Positions 1 through 8,769 of a stretch of DNA of 64,000 nucleotides are shown in pieces. Numbering within the stretch: the first letter of the stretch is position 1; each line of letters starts with the position of its first letter. The DNA is from Anaerolineales bacterium UBA6055. GTDB taxonomy: Bacteria > Chloroflexota > Anaerolineae > Aggregatilineales > Phototrophicaceae. The notes under the pieces were generated by a model, which was not told the DNA's origin, made no database searches, and worked only from the letters and a program-made list of their open reading frames with translations. The position numbers and the translations under genes were made by a program. The stretch covers positions 62,001 through 126,000 of the forward strand of contig DIYL01000038.1 of assembly GCA_002428985.1 (NCBI GenBank). The letters run 5' to 3'.

Positions 1-16
1 GATGACATTCATCAAA

Positions 17-45
17 TTGACAGTCTACTCAACTCATGTTATGCT
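17..45 (+). promoter_or_regulatory. sigma70-like promoter of the cobalamin operon
   Basis: A perfect -35 TTGACA (17-22) is separated by 17 bases from a -10 TATGCT (40-45). It sits about 25 bases before the riboswitch P1 stem, so transcripts starting near 52 would carry the whole aptamer. Seen directly; promoter activity is inferred. Confidence 0.6.
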
Positions 46-71
46 CATCTCGTAAAATTTAATTTCTAAGT

Positions 72-184
72 TTCAGGTGTGTTCAAGCTCGGACGTTTGG
101 CACACAAAGGGAAAGTCGGTGAGAGTCCGACGCTGTCGCGCAACGGTAACTGATTTACATCAGAAGTCCGAATACCTACCTGAA
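72..184 (+). promoter_or_regulatory. cobalamin (B12) riboswitch
   Basis: The P1 stem TTCAGG (72-77) pairs with CCTGAA (179-184). Between them lie the conserved GGGAA...GGTGAGAGTCC core (109-128), the CGCAACGGTAACTG segment and a B12-box-like AAGTCCGAATACCTACC near the 3' end. This is the aptamer class that binds adenosyl- or methylcobalamin and shuts down transport or synthesis genes. The first gene downstream is a corrinoid-type binding protein, so the context fits. Between the aptamer and the start codon at 316 there is room for an expression platform. I did not find a clear terminator, so control of translation initiation is plausible. Confidence 0.93.
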
Positions 185-315
185 CCTTAGCTCGTACAAA
201 CTTTCGCGTAAAAAGGAAACGAGCGTGGTGAGTGCATCTACGCATCCTATTGGATTTGCTAATTCAACATCTCACCGTACCCCCGTTTCCTCCTTTATCC
301 TTAAGGAGGGATAAG

Positions 316-1503
316 ATGAAATCCAAGATTTTAGTTGTTCTATGTTCGCTTTTACTCGTCATACCCGTTATGGCGCAAGATACAAACCTCACCGATAGTT
401 GCGTAACCGACTATGCCGAGGGCGTTGACTACTTCCCAGAAAAAGCCGATTTGACTGATGCAGAAAACTTTGTCGTCGAATATTTTGACAATTACAAAGT
501 CGTGAGTGTGACGGATGCATTTGATGGCGCAGCAGACTTTAACTATGTCTTAGTACAATGTGGCACCCCTGCACCCTCAGCTGACGATTTCCCTGATGGG
601 ACACAATTTATCGAAGTACCAGCGGGTGACATCATCACCATGTCTACCACACAATTGCCTCACCTAAAAGAACTCGATTTGTTGGATAATCTCGTTGGGT
701 TAGACGGTTTCACATTCGTTAATACACCTGAGGTGATTGAACTCATCGAAAATGATGAACTTATTGAAATTGGTCGCGGCACGACTGTTAACGTTGAAGT
801 TGTCCTAGAAACGGATCCGTCACTCGTTATGGCTTCCGGATTTGACCCAAGCACAGACGCACATCCAATTTTGATTGATGCAGGCATCACAACTGCTCTG
901 AATGCATCATGGCGTGAAAATACCCCACTTGCCCGCGCTGAATGGATTAAATATGTCGCTCTCTTCTATAATGTTGAAGCCGATGCAGAAACCGTTTATG
1001 GTGATATTGTCACGCAATACAATGAGGCGAAGGAACTCGCCAGCAGTATCCCAGAAGATGAACGTCGCACCGTTATCTGGAATTATTTCTCTCCATTTAG
1101 CGAGTCATGGACCATCCCCGGCGACAACACATATATCGGTCAAATGATTGAAGACGCAGGCGGTATCATTGCACTAGGTGAAGAAGCGCCAGAAAATAGC
1201 GTCAATTTAGGCTTTGAAGTGGTTTATGAACAAGCACTTGATATTGACCTTTGGATGATTGGTGCTTTTGGTGTCTCGACTCTAGATGATTTCCTCGCGC
1301 AAGACAGTCGATATGAAGACTTCGTCGCCTTCCAAGAGGGCAATGTATGGAATAACAACCGCGACCAAAATGCGAATGGTGGTAACAATTACTATGAACT
1401 GGGTGTCACCAATCCACATCTGATTTTGCAAGACCTTGTCGCAATGTTCTATCCAGACTTACTACCTGACCACGAATTTACATTCTATCAGCGTTTACAG
1501 TAA
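316..1503 (+). CDS. btuF: corrinoid ABC transporter substrate-binding protein (BtuF-like)
   Basis: This is a secreted solute-binding protein of the periplasmic-binding-protein type 2 (siderophore/B12) fold, which would capture corrinoid outside the membrane and deliver it to the permease two genes downstream. The chosen start (MKSKILVV) follows a strong AAGGAGG at 303-309. An upstream in-frame ATG at 232 would add 28 residues unlike a signal peptide. Residues 1-20 form a signal peptide ending VMA-QD. The mature protein is about 375 residues, normal for the family. Position behind a B12 riboswitch and beside btuC/btuD argues for corrinoid rather than iron-siderophore, but sequence alone cannot exclude the latter. 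Confidence 0.85.
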   Translation: MKSKILVVLCSLLLVIPVMAQDTNLTDSCVTDYAEGVDYFPEKADLTDAENFVVEYFDNYKVVSVTDAFDGAADFNYVLVQCGTPAPSADDFPDGTQFIEVPAGDIITMSTTQLPHLKELDLLDNLVGLDGFTFVNTPEVIELIENDELIEIGRGTTVNVEVVLETDPSLVMASGFDPSTDAHPILIDAGITTALNASWRENTPLARAEWIKYVALFYNVEADAETVYGDIVTQYNEAKELASSIPEDERRTVIWNYFSPFSESWTIPGDNTYIGQMIEDAGGIIALGEEAPENSVNLGFEVVYEQALDIDLWMIGAFGVSTLDDFLAQDSRYEDFVAFQEGNVWNNNRDQNANGGNNYYELGVTNPHLILQDLVAMFYPDLLPDHEFTFYQRLQ

Positions 1504-1511
1504 GCTGTGTA

Positions 1512-2903
1512 ATGACTGTCTCAAGATTTATGATTGCTGCTCCTCATAGTGGGAGTGGCAAGACAACCCTATCAATCGGTTTGATGGCAGGCTTAGCCCG
1601 GCAACGTACAGTACAAGCGTTTAAATGCGGTCCAGATTATATTGACCCGATGTATCATGCCATCGCCACTAACCGCCCGTCGCGTAACCTCGATACATGG
1701 TTGTTATCACATACCGATGTAAAAGCCCTATGGCATCGTGCTATAGCTGATGCAGACATTGCAATTGGCGAGGGTGTGATGGGCTTATACGATGGTTATG
1801 ATGCCCTCACAGAACACGGTAGTACTGCCGAAATCGCCAAATTGTTGAAGATGCCTGTCATCCTTGTGATTGATGTCCGTGCAATGGCGCGCAGTGCTGG
1901 GGCGATTGCGTTAGGCTGTCAGCAATTCGACACAGATGTCGTTATCGGTGGTGTGATCTGTAATAATGTTGCGAGTGACAAGCATGCCCGTTGGGTACGC
2001 GAAGCGATAGAATCAGTCAATATTCCTGTGCTCGGCTGTCTCCCCAAAACGCCTGAGATCGCATTGCCAGAACGGCACCTTGGTTTACACACAGCCCATG
2101 AACACGCGAATTCAGTTGACTTGGTGCAGCAAATTGCGGATGTTGTGGCAGCCCATGTTGACCTTGACCAATTAATGACCATTGCTCAAAGTGCGCCTCA
2201 ACTCGATACGCCATCGATAGTTCAAAAACCACTAACTATACAATCGCACACACGCATCGCAGTCGCCCATGATGAAGCCTTCAGTTTTTACTATCAAGAT
2301 AATCTTGATTTGTTAGAACAAGCAGGTGCAGAAATTGTCTTTTTCAGTCCACTGCGTGATCAGCAGTTACCTGATAATGTCAGTGGATTGTACCTTGGTG
2401 GTGGGTATCCAGAACTCTATGCTGAAACTCTTGCTCAAAATACAAATCTACTCGACGATCTACGCAAACACATCACACAGGGTCTACCAACTTATGCGGA
2501 GTGTGGCGGATTGATGATGCTGACCGATGCGTTTATTGACGACAATGGAATCGCACATCCACTAGCGGGTATCATCAGCGGGACAACCACAATGCACCAG
2601 CGATTATCCATGGGATACCGAGAAATAACTGCACAATGCGACACACTCCTCTTACATCAAGGCGAGACTATACGCGGACATGAATTCCATTATTCAAGAT
2701 GGGATTATGATAGAGACGAAGTGCCATCCGCCTACACAATTTCACCACGTTACACGGACAAAACAGTAGCCGATGGGTACGCAAAAGATAACGTACTTGC
2801 GTCGTATGTACATTTACATTTTGCGTCAAATCCAAAGATTGCCAAGCGTTTTGTACAAGCCTGTACCTCGTGGCAGACTCAACAAAAGGAAGCCGAGGTG
2901 TAA
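1512..2903 (+). CDS. cbiA: cobyrinate a,c-diamide synthase
   Basis: CbiA/CobB amidates the a and c acetate side chains of cobyrinate (or hydrogenobyrinate) using glutamine and ATP. At 463 residues it has the normal two-domain layout. The N-terminal dethiobiotin-synthetase-like ATPase has P-loop GSGKTT near residues 13-18 and the family segment KCGPDYIDPMYH. The C-terminal class I glutamine amidotransferase has its nucleophile in AECGG at Cys331 and a late GHEFHYS. It starts 8 bases after btuF and ends 1 base before btuC, so it is wedged inside the transporter operon. That hints that imported corrinoids may include incompletely amidated ones, which is inference. Confidence 0.93.
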   Translation: MTVSRFMIAAPHSGSGKTTLSIGLMAGLARQRTVQAFKCGPDYIDPMYHAIATNRPSRNLDTWLLSHTDVKALWHRAIADADIAIGEGVMGLYDGYDALTEHGSTAEIAKLLKMPVILVIDVRAMARSAGAIALGCQQFDTDVVIGGVICNNVASDKHARWVREAIESVNIPVLGCLPKTPEIALPERHLGLHTAHEHANSVDLVQQIADVVAAHVDLDQLMTIAQSAPQLDTPSIVQKPLTIQSHTRIAVAHDEAFSFYYQDNLDLLEQAGAEIVFFSPLRDQQLPDNVSGLYLGGGYPELYAETLAQNTNLLDDLRKHITQGLPTYAECGGLMMLTDAFIDDNGIAHPLAGIISGTTTMHQRLSMGYREITAQCDTLLLHQGETIRGHEFHYSRWDYDRDEVPSAYTISPRYTDKTVADGYAKDNVLASYVHLHFASNPKIAKRFVQACTSWQTQQKEAEV

Positions 2904-2904
2904 T

Positions 2905-4020
2905 ATGTCACAAAATCTATATTTGTCGATTCCAAAGCCTTCAGATTATATCACACAAGCCAAACAACCCCGCTTAAACCTTGGGTTACGTCCGATGCTT
3001 TTGATTGTGTTGATGCTGGGATTGGCGGGTGTGTTTATTCTGACGCTCGCATTAGGATCAGTCGATATTCCGCTCGATCAGATTTTTGTTGTGTTGTTGG
3101 GTGGTGAAGCCGAAAAAACTTCATGGACAAATATCATCCTGAAATTCCGTTTGCCTAAAGCCCTGACAGCGATGTTTGCAGGGATGGCATTGGGTGTCAG
3201 CGGTTTACTGATGCAGACCTTCTTCCGTAACCCGCTAGCAGGCCCATTTGTACTTGGTGTGAGTTCTGGTGCAAGTTTGGGTGTGGCGTTGGTTGTCCTA
3301 TCAACAGGTGCTGTTGGAGGGACATTACTGGCGGGCATCAGTTTATCCGGTGATTTGTTGCTAGCAGCCGCAGCCGGCATTGGTGCAGGTATGACAATGG
3401 GACTCGTTTTGCTAGTGTCGGTGCGGGTACGCAGTAGTATGACACTATTAATTCTTGGTTTGATGTTTGGCTATCTTGTCTCGGCATTGGTTAGCTTATT
3501 GCTCTACTTTTCTGTACCAGAACGCATCCAAGCCTATATCAACTGGACATTCGGTTCATTTGGTGGTGTGACATGGGATCAAATGCCAATTCTCGCTGTG
3601 GTCGTGATCTTGGGCTTGCTCATTGCAGTCACAATGACCAAGTCGCTGAACGCCCTATTACTCGGTGAAAATTATGCGCGTAGTCTCGGTCTCCATATGA
3701 TGCGAACACGTATCGGCATTGTCACAGCAACAGCGTTATTGGCGGGTGTTGTAACCGCATTTTGTGGCCCGATTGGATTTATCGGAATCGCAGTCCCGCA
3801 TCTGTGCCGGAGTATGTTTAATACCTCAGATCATCGCTTACTTGTTCCGGCAACGATTTTGATGGGCGCAATCGTAGCATTGGTCGCCGCACTTATTGCC
3901 GAAGTGCCAGGAAATAATCTGGTGTTACCGCTCAATGCAGTGACAGCCTTACTCGGTGCGCCAATTGTAATCGGAGTGATTTTACGTCAGCGCAATCTCG
4001 GAAAGTCGTTTGGTGGATGA
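2905..4020 (+). CDS. btuC: corrinoid/iron-type ABC transporter permease (FecCD family)
   Basis: This is a multi-spanning FecCD/BtuC-family permease that forms the membrane channel of a B12 or siderophore importer. The start at 2905 gives 371 residues and follows CCGAGGTG. A longer reading from 2773 would overlap cbiA by 130 bases and is unlikely. About ten hydrophobic segments are visible, with family signatures RLPKALTAMFAGMALGVSG, QTFFRNPLAGPF and GFIGIAVPHLCR. The stop overlaps the next start as ATGA, typical of translational coupling with the ATPase. Confidence 0.9.
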   Translation: MSQNLYLSIPKPSDYITQAKQPRLNLGLRPMLLIVLMLGLAGVFILTLALGSVDIPLDQIFVVLLGGEAEKTSWTNIILKFRLPKALTAMFAGMALGVSGLLMQTFFRNPLAGPFVLGVSSGASLGVALVVLSTGAVGGTLLAGISLSGDLLLAAAAGIGAGMTMGLVLLVSVRVRSSMTLLILGLMFGYLVSALVSLLLYFSVPERIQAYINWTFGSFGGVTWDQMPILAVVVILGLLIAVTMTKSLNALLLGENYARSLGLHMMRTRIGIVTATALLAGVVTAFCGPIGFIGIAVPHLCRSMFNTSDHRLLVPATILMGAIVALVAALIAEVPGNNLVLPLNAVTALLGAPIVIGVILRQRNLGKSFGG

Positions 4021-5042
4021 ACAAACAAAAACCTGCCTTACAAACACTCAATCTCACCATTGGGTATCGCAATCCACGTCAGTCCGATGTTGTGATCGCG
4101 GATGATCTCAATCTGACATTACAACGTGGCACATTGGTCGGTCTACTCGGCCCGAATGGTGCAGGTAAATCGACGCTGTTGCGCACGTTAGCCGGGATGC
4201 AAAAATCACTATCGGGTGATGTCATCTTATCCGGTATGCAAGCTAATCAGATTTCGGCACAAGACCTCGCTAAAAAACTGAGTGTTGTTTTGACTGATCG
4301 CCCCAATATCGGACTCATGAATGGGTATGCGCTGGTAGCGTTGGGGAGGTATCCTTACACCAGTTGGACAGGTAAACTATCTGACTACGATGAAGCCATG
4401 GTACGCTGGGCAGTGGATGCCGTTAACGCCGGAGATATTGCCGATAAACCTGTACTTGAACTCAGCGATGGACAACGTCAAAAACTGATGATTGCCCGTG
4501 CCTTAGCCCAAGAAACTGATGTCATTATGCTTGATGAACCCACTGCATTTTTGGATTTACCACGGCGTGTCGAAGTGATGCAGTTACTCAAAGCACTCGC
4601 CCACGTGACCAACCGTGCCATTCTATTATCAACGCATGATCTGGATTTAGCATTGCGGTCATGTGATACGCTGTGGCTGATGGCAAACGGGCAAGTCCGC
4701 ACAGGTGCGCCAGAAGATCTTGTATTAAGTGATGCGTTCGAAGCTACATTCCAGAGTGATGGATTGATCTTCAATAAACAAACAGGGACATTTTCGATTG
4801 CACTACCCCAGCAAATTCCAATCGCTGTCAAAGGTGATGGGATTGCCTACACATGGACATGTCGTGCATTAGAACGCGCGGGTTATGTGATTGATCCTAC
4901 ATCAGCAGTCGCTGAAGTTGATACACAACAAGCAAACGTGTGGTATCTAACAGTCGATAGCCAGACAACGACCAGCCTTTCAATTGAACACTTACTAAAA
5001 ACTCTACAAGATATGGATTTAAAGGTAAAACATTATGACTAA
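4017..5042 (+). CDS. btuD: corrinoid ABC transporter ATP-binding protein (BtuD/FecE-like)
   Basis: The ATPase subunit of the importer. Walker A is GPNGAGKST (45-53), the signature is LSDGQ (149-153, Asp replacing the usual second Gly), Walker B ends in LDEPT (172-176) and the H-loop is STHD. At 341 residues it is about 80 longer than a minimal BtuD. The roughly 90-residue C-terminal extension beyond the ABC domain looks like a separate alpha/beta module of unknown role; such tails occur in some FecE homologues. The start overlaps the permease stop by 4 bases and the end overlaps the next gene by 8. Confidence 0.9.
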   Translation: MNKQKPALQTLNLTIGYRNPRQSDVVIADDLNLTLQRGTLVGLLGPNGAGKSTLLRTLAGMQKSLSGDVILSGMQANQISAQDLAKKLSVVLTDRPNIGLMNGYALVALGRYPYTSWTGKLSDYDEAMVRWAVDAVNAGDIADKPVLELSDGQRQKLMIARALAQETDVIMLDEPTAFLDLPRRVEVMQLLKALAHVTNRAILLSTHDLDLALRSCDTLWLMANGQVRTGAPEDLVLSDAFEATFQSDGLIFNKQTGTFSIALPQQIPIAVKGDGIAYTWTCRALERAGYVIDPTSAVAEVDTQQANVWYLTVDSQTTTSLSIEHLLKTLQDMDLKVKHYD

Positions 5043-6027
5043 AGCCCCCACAATGCGACCCTTTACACGGCATGTACTCGTCTGCACCGGATCATCATGC
5101 GATCCAGATGCCCGCGGACAACAACTCTTCAGCAAGATGGGCGATTTATTAGGCGATTTACGTAAATTGAGAAACCCCTGCCGTGTTAAACGGTCTACAA
5201 TTCCCTGCCTAGGTATCTGTACAGGCGGACCAATCATCGCAGTTTATCCAGAAGGGATTTGGTATCACCATGTAGACGACGCATTATTGGAGCGCATTGT
5301 CGAAGAGCACCTGAAAAATGATACGCCGGTTGAAGATGCGATTTTCTATCTCACCCGTGACCCAATGCTTGCCAATTGTGAACAGCCAGAAGATACGACG
5401 ACTCTACCCGACGAAACTGATGACGCAGCCACAGTCACAGCAACCGAAGGTATCCAGCAAACAGATGAAGATCGTGAAAAACGGCGTGAGATTCGTCGCA
5501 ATCGGACGAAACGTGGGTTAGTCTTGGTCAATACAGGGGATGGTAAAGGCAAAACGACAGCATCACTGGGTGTTATCTTGCGCATGCTGGGGCGGAAAAA
5601 ACGCGTCGCACTTGTGCAATTCCTCAAGCACGAAAGTGGGCAATGGGGCGAAATCCGTGGATTAGCACAGCTCGGCCTCGATGCAACCAAGACAGGCGAC
5701 GGTTGGACATGGACAAGTAAAGACCTTGATGAATCCCAATCTAAAGCGTTGCATGGATGGGAAATCGCAAAAGAAAAAATCACATCCGGTGACTTTGATC
5801 TGGTTGTCTTAGACGAATTCACATATCTGATGGACTTCGGCTGGTTAGATACAATGGAAGTTTTGAACTGGCTCGAAGAACATAAACCGGAAGAACTCAA
5901 TTTGATTATCACGGGACGAAATGCACCACAGGAAATCATCGACTATGCCGATACCGTCACCAGCATGACCAAACTCAAACATGCGTATGATGCAGGTATT
6001 CCAGCACGGGCAGGTATCGAATTCTGA
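5035..6027 (+). CDS. cobO: thioredoxin-like [2Fe-2S] ferredoxin fused to CobO-type corrinoid adenosyltransferase
   Basis: Two domains in one 330-residue chain. Residues 10-105 resemble a thioredoxin-fold [2Fe-2S] ferredoxin, with Cys17, Cys22, Cys58 and Cys62 as likely cluster ligands (CTGSSC and CLGIC) and an extra Cys49. A charged linker (about 110-158) follows. Residues 160-330 are a CobO/BtuR ATP:cob(I)alamin adenosyltransferase with P-loop GDGKGKTT (168-175), VQFLKHESGQWGE and VVLDEFTYLMDFGWL. The enzyme moves adenosyl from ATP to Co(I). The reaction needs Co(II) reduced at very low potential, so a tethered ferredoxin domain could serve as electron donor; that role is inferred. SD-like AAAGG precedes the ATG. 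Confidence 0.9.
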   Translation: MTKAPTMRPFTRHVLVCTGSSCDPDARGQQLFSKMGDLLGDLRKLRNPCRVKRSTIPCLGICTGGPIIAVYPEGIWYHHVDDALLERIVEEHLKNDTPVEDAIFYLTRDPMLANCEQPEDTTTLPDETDDAATVTATEGIQQTDEDREKRREIRRNRTKRGLVLVNTGDGKGKTTASLGVILRMLGRKKRVALVQFLKHESGQWGEIRGLAQLGLDATKTGDGWTWTSKDLDESQSKALHGWEIAKEKITSGDFDLVVLDEFTYLMDFGWLDTMEVLNWLEEHKPEELNLIITGRNAPQEIIDYADTVTSMTKLKHAYDAGIPARAGIEF

Positions 6028-6028
6028 G

Positions 6029-6922
6029 ATGGCGAATATCCTGTTATTGGCGATATTGATAGACCTTTTTATTGGCGACCCATCGAATCGCTGGCATCCA
6101 GTCGCGTGGATGGGGTCGCTTATTATGCGTGGGCGAAAAAATGCGCCGCAGTCGGGTAAGTTCATCTATGGTGGATTTGTGAGTGTTGGCGGGGCACTTT
6201 GTGTCTATAGTATCACCCTATTGCTGACGCACTTGCTTAACCTGTTACCAGCCCCATTAAATACGGCGATACAAGCATATATCCTCAAAACGACCTTCTC
6301 GATACGCGGTCTAGAACAAGCGGCATTAGAAGTCGAAACCGCCCTCTATGCCCATGATTTACCGGAAGCCCGTCGTAGCTTAAGCTGGCATCTGGTCAGC
6401 CGTGATACAAGCACATTGGACGCATCACAAGTTTCAGCAGCCGCAATCGAGTCAGTAGCAGAAAATACATCAGACGGTGTTATCGCACCCTTATTCTGGT
6501 ATAGCATCGGCGGACTTCCCTTTGCGATGGCATACCGCTATTTGCAAACGTGTGATTCGATCTTGGGTTATCGTGATGAAGAACGCGAATGGCTTGGTAA
6601 GATTCCAGCGCGAGTCGATGACGTCATCAATCTAATTCCTGCACGTCTGACAGCGATTTCATTTTTGGCATTTAAACCGTCTACATGGCGTGTCTGGCAA
6701 ACATCAGCACAAGTTACCGCTAGCCCCAATGCCGGACATCCAATGAGCGCGATGGCAGGTGTTCTTGAGGTTGAACTGGAAAAGGTTGACCACTATACGC
6801 TTCACCCTGAAGGGTCAGCACCAAAACTAGAAGATATAAAACGAGCACGACATATCATGCTCGGTGCAGTCGGATTATTTAGCGTTGTCCTATTCGTGAT
6901 ATTAAAGGTATGCCGTGATTAA
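6029..6922 (+). CDS. cbiB: adenosylcobinamide-phosphate synthase
   Basis: CbiB (CobD in the aerobic nomenclature) joins adenosylcobyric acid to aminopropanol phosphate. The protein is membrane-bound, 298 residues when started at 6029, one base after the cobO stop. N-terminal LFIGDPSNRWHPVAWMG is the family signature. ESVAENTSDGVIAPLFW, RDEEREWLGKIPARVDDV and SPNAGHPMSAMAG are further conserved blocks. Several hydrophobic segments (about 1-20, 45-75, 155-175, 275-295) agree with an integral membrane enzyme. The last 8 bases overlap the following gene. Confidence 0.93.
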   Translation: MANILLLAILIDLFIGDPSNRWHPVAWMGSLIMRGRKNAPQSGKFIYGGFVSVGGALCVYSITLLLTHLLNLLPAPLNTAIQAYILKTTFSIRGLEQAALEVETALYAHDLPEARRSLSWHLVSRDTSTLDASQVSAAAIESVAENTSDGVIAPLFWYSIGGLPFAMAYRYLQTCDSILGYRDEEREWLGKIPARVDDVINLIPARLTAISFLAFKPSTWRVWQTSAQVTASPNAGHPMSAMAGVLEVELEKVDHYTLHPEGSAPKLEDIKRARHIMLGAVGLFSVVLFVILKVCRD

Positions 6923-8048
6923 ACCCAAGCCAGAAATTTTAGCCACACCATCTGCTCATCATGGTGCATTTGATTATGATGAGCTAGCACAGTTAAATTT
7001 CGCGCCAGATGAGGTGATTGATTTTAGCGTTAACAGCAACCCATATGGTCCACCTCCATCAGTCAGACAATCGATTGCCAATGTTCCATTAGATCGCTAC
7101 CCTGACCGTGAGTGTATCGCCCTGCGTCAAAAACTGGCTGAGAAGCATCATGTCGGCATCGAAAATATTGTGGTAGGCAATGGGACAGCTGAAATCATGA
7201 TATTAATCGCGATGGCATTCATCAAGCGGGGGGATAATGTCATTCAAATCTCGCCTGCATTTACCGAATATGAGCGAATAGCCAAACTAATGGGCGGAAA
7301 TGTCACTAACTTTTATACACAACCACACAATCAATTTGATATTGATCTCCCATCACTAGAACAACAAATACAAGATACTAAACCTACAGCCATATTTTTC
7401 TCGAACCCCAATAATCCAAGTGGACAGGCTTATGCGAGTCCCTATCTTCATCGTATTTTCCAAGAATTTCCCAACACATTAATTGTCAGTGACGAAGCAT
7501 ACACACAATTTAGATTGGGGCTTATCGCAGGAACAGAAATGTATCACGTTTACTCCAAATACACGACTGATGAGCAGTTACAGATTGCAGGGATGATGCG
7601 TATTAGGAATATTCTGTCATTACGCTCACTGACAAAAGACTTCGCTATCGCTGGATTGCGCTTAGGCTATGCAATTGGGCATCCGGATCTTATTGAGGCG
7701 ATTCGCTTGATTCGTCCGGCATGGAATGTGAATGCGCTCGCACAAGCAGCGGGTTTAGCCGTCTTAGATGAAATGGATTGGTTACGGGATACCGTCCGGC
7801 AATTGCACGACGATAAAAATCAGCTCGTCGATGGATTACACGAATTAGGATTAAAGCCATTACCATCATTGGTACATTATTTTCTTGTCAACGTGGGTAA
7901 TGCGACAGAATTTCGCTCTAAATTATTGCGCCACAAAATTATGGTGCGCGATTGTACATCCTTCGGTTTGCCGGAGTATGTGCGAATTTCGACGCGTACA
8001 CCTGCAGACAATCAAAAATTATTAAAGGCGATTGAAACATGCTTATAA
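6915..8048 (+). CDS. cobD: threonine-phosphate decarboxylase-like PLP aminotransferase (CobD family)
   Basis: A fold-type I PLP enzyme of 377 residues in the HisC/CobD branch. Starting with GTG at 6915, it overlaps cbiB by 8 bases. Motifs seen: DFSVNSNPYGPP near the N-terminus, FSNPNNPSGQ, VSDEAYTQF and the PLP-binding lysine in SLTKDFAIAGLRLGY (Lys241). In a B12 operon beside cbiB the expected job is decarboxylation of L-threonine phosphate to (R)-1-amino-2-propanol phosphate, the substrate CbiB attaches. From sequence alone, histidinol-phosphate aminotransferase is the alternative, but a second HisC-like gene at 16518 is a better candidate for that. Confidence 0.85.
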   Translation: MIKPKPEILATPSAHHGAFDYDELAQLNFAPDEVIDFSVNSNPYGPPPSVRQSIANVPLDRYPDRECIALRQKLAEKHHVGIENIVVGNGTAEIMILIAMAFIKRGDNVIQISPAFTEYERIAKLMGGNVTNFYTQPHNQFDIDLPSLEQQIQDTKPTAIFFSNPNNPSGQAYASPYLHRIFQEFPNTLIVSDEAYTQFRLGLIAGTEMYHVYSKYTTDEQLQIAGMMRIRNILSLRSLTKDFAIAGLRLGYAIGHPDLIEAIRLIRPAWNVNALAQAAGLAVLDEMDWLRDTVRQLHDDKNQLVDGLHELGLKPLPSLVHYFLVNVGNATEFRSKLLRHKIMVRDCTSFGLPEYVRISTRTPADNQKLLKAIETCL

Positions 8049-8124
8049 TAAAGGCATCAAAGCCTGAGCTGATGTTATATTCTACGACAATATCCCATCG
8101 CTGACACAATCGAAGGACATGAAT

Positions 8125-8769
8125 ATGAAACGTGAAGTAGGCAAGCAAAATTTCCCAATATGGCTAATAGGGGATTCTAACCCAGCCAACTGGTCAGATT
8201 ATCTTGATATACCGCTGGATCCACGTCATCCTGCACGACATAATATTTGGACACCGATTATTGAAATTATTCAGGATTATGTCTATAGGCAAGCAAGGTT
8301 GCGAATAGATACCAAAGATTTATTTATACGGAATGCCATCGCTGACCCAATTCACAAACCTAAAAATACAAATCCAATTTGGGATGAATATGTAACACAG
8401 GAAATTGTTAACCTTCAGAATCTCTTTCACATATACAAACCTGTCATCGTTCTAACATTTGGTGCATTTGCTTATGAATTTGTCTGTCGTACACAAATGG
8501 AATATCCGCAAACCCATCAACACAAATACTGGACAACAAAACGTCTTGGAAATGCTTTTAGAAAAAGAGTCGACCAGTTTGATATTCACAATATTAACAT
8601 TTTACCGCTGTTACATGCATCCATTGCGCGAGGTCATTTTTTAAAAAGCCATGCCTATTTTTGTGATGATCCTAATGGCAATTATTTTGAGTATGTTGGC
8701 ATACAATTAGGTATTCAATTACTAAAATTCCAGAACGAACTACCAATATGGATAACTCATGACAGCTAA
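8125..8769 (+). CDS. uracil-DNA-glycosylase-superfamily-like protein of unknown function
   Basis: A 214-residue protein with no certain family. Three segments resemble the uracil-DNA glycosylase superfamily in the right order: WLIGDSNPANW near residues 13-23 (like the GDxP active-site loop), VIVLTFGAFAYEF in the middle, and NILPLLHASIARG late (like the HPS loop, with Ala for Pro). Key catalytic residues cannot be confirmed by eye. AAGGA at 8113-8117 favours the ATG at 8125 over that at 8119. The gene is visibly more AT-rich than its B12 neighbours, yet its end overlaps cobQ by 11 bases, so it is co-transcribed. Its role in the operon is unknown. Confidence 0.6.
   Translation: MKREVGKQNFPIWLIGDSNPANWSDYLDIPLDPRHPARHNIWTPIIEIIQDYVYRQARLRIDTKDLFIRNAIADPIHKPKNTNPIWDEYVTQEIVNLQNLFHIYKPVIVLTFGAFAYEFVCRTQMEYPQTHQHKYWTTKRLGNAFRKRVDQFDIHNINILPLLHASIARGHFLKSHAYFCDDPNGNYFEYVGIQLGIQLLKFQNELPIWITHDS

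Noticed and set aside
232..315. N-terminal extension of the BtuF-like protein from ATG 232
   Set aside because: The extra 28 residues precede a complete signal peptide, and the AAGGAGG at 303-309 directs initiation at 316.
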